Source: Sulfobacillus benefaciens
Lineage (GTDB): Bacteria; Bacillota; Sulfobacillia; Sulfobacillales; Sulfobacillaceae
Assembly: GCA_003023695.1 (NCBI GenBank)
Contig: PXYW01000033.1
Span: 1 to 64,000, forward strand
Direction of reading: 5' to 3'
DNA: 64,000 bases
In this document: positions 63,578 through 64,000 of the stretch, piece by piece
Layout: every line of letters starts with the position of its first letter
Position numbering within the stretch: position 1 is the stretch's first letter
Position numbers and translations under genes: made by a program
The notes under the pieces: generated by a model
Told to the model about the DNA's origin: nothing
Seen by the model: the letters and a program-made list of their open reading frames with translations, nothing else
The model's database searches: none

Positions 63578-64000
63578 GTGAAACATCAGTGGAAGATGTT
63601 GGCTTTGTCAGGTATATTGGTGGTTACCGCGGGATGTGGAGCGGCGTCTGGACATGATACTGCCAGTGGCTCTAGCCGAGTGGTCAAACATACGGTAGAT
63701 CATCCCGGTAATCAACCGTTTATCACGTTAAACCCCACGTCTGGCCGACCAGGCTCTATCGTCACGGTGACCGGGTACATTCCTTCGGTAAAAGATCTGT
63801 CGGCTAGCGACCGTGCCAAGCTCGCTCCCTTGGGCAATATTGGCTTTGGAGGGTTTAACACGGGGCTGACGATCGATGTCAGCGCGATTACCTGGTCCTC
63901 ACAACACCCGGGATATTTCACCGCCAAATTTCAAGTGCCGACCCAACCGTGGCTCACCCCCCAGGGGGAACACGCCTTAAAACCGGGAGTATATCCCGTA
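63578..64000 (+). CDS. Secreted lipoprotein, incomplete at the window end
   Basis: From a GTG start (63578; AGAGGTAGATGA in front) an open frame of 141 codons runs to the end of the window. It begins with a lipoprotein signal sequence, basic residues then LALSGILVVTAGC, with the lipobox cysteine. The mature part has ITLNPTSGRPGSIVTVTGYIP, a strand pattern of an IPT/TIG- or Ig-like domain, and WSSQHPGYFTAKFQVP. The protein should be anchored to the outer face of the membrane. The complete length and the function are unknown. Confidence 0.7.
   Translation, partial: MKHQWKMLALSGILVVTAGCGAASGHDTASGSSRVVKHTVDHPGNQPFITLNPTSGRPGSIVTVTGYIPSVKDLSASDRAKLAPLGNIGFGGFNTGLTIDVSAITWSSQHPGYFTAKFQVPTQPWLTPQGEHALKPGVYPV

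Noticed and set aside
1-64000. CRISPR arrays, tRNA and rRNA genes
   Set aside because: No regularly spaced repeat series and no cloverleaf or rRNA core sequence was recognised on reading the window; a covariance-model search was not possible.

Overview
The window reads as chromosomal DNA of a moderate-GC Gram-positive bacterium. Strong AGGAGG-type ribosome binding sites, GTG starts, several lipoprotein-type substrate-binding or secreted proteins, and HutC-type and CdaR/PucR-type regulators all fit. The mix of genes fits a Sulfobacillus-like Firmicute, but that assignment is an inference and no rRNA or marker gene is present to prove it.

Bases 1-6.6 kb are an eroded accessory zone: an IS200/IS605-type tnpB with a frameshift, placed at the edge of a truncated peptide-binding protein gene, an MFS transporter, a decayed ketoacyl synthase, an S66 peptidase and an SH3-like protein. 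Bases 6.6-13.4 kb hold a four-gene Wadjet (JetABCD) anti-plasmid condensin operon in which jetA carries a frameshift near its 3' end. The end of jetD lies in a copy of a 92-bp repeat found again at 16.0 kb. Bases 13.5-24.5 kb contain small accessory genes: a UPF0158 protein, a broken UDG-like protein, a nucleotidyltransferase pair resembling a toxin-antitoxin system, a bactofilin-like protein, two GNAT acetyltransferases, and a c-di-GMP enzyme with the order EAL - globin-like - GGDEF. A dispersed repeat at 18.7 kb recurs at 61.4 kb.

Bases 24.8-29.3 kb are a minus-strand group: an outer-surface beta-propeller lipoprotein, an amino-acid/amine permease, an amidinotransferase/arginine-deiminase-fold enzyme and a TIM-barrel-like protein. 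Bases 30.2-35.7 kb are again decayed (FkbM fragment, frameshifted NERD helicase, racemase remnant, degenerate regulator).

Bases 35.8-51.8 kb are the most coherent block. It has two Rieske non-haem oxygenase alpha subunits, two Rieske ferredoxins, a ferredoxin reductase, an APC permease, an aldehyde dehydrogenase, an FMN/FAD dehydrogenase of the trimethylamine/dimethylglycine dehydrogenase family with its own ETF pair, and a glutathione-independent formaldehyde dehydrogenase. Together they look like a pathway for uptake and stepwise oxidative demethylation or C-N cleavage of a methylated amine or betaine, with electrons delivered by the ferredoxins, collected by ETF, and the released formaldehyde oxidised on the spot. 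The block is bracketed by two copies of a regulator + Rieske ferredoxin cassette, the left regulator being dead.

Bases 51.9-53.5 kb encode an unusual GHKL ATPase / HExxH / PcrA-tail protein. Bases 53.9-59.4 kb are a sugar or amino-sugar operon (SIS, ROK, GntR, ABC importer without an ATPase), followed by a convergent NCS1 permease. The last 3 kb hold repeat remnants, a GNAT fragment, an alpha/beta hydrolase and the start of a lipoprotein.

At least eight genes are interrupted by frameshifts. Either the accessory genes are truly decaying or the assembly has indel errors; both explanations should be kept in mind for jetA, the NERD helicase and the UDG-like gene.
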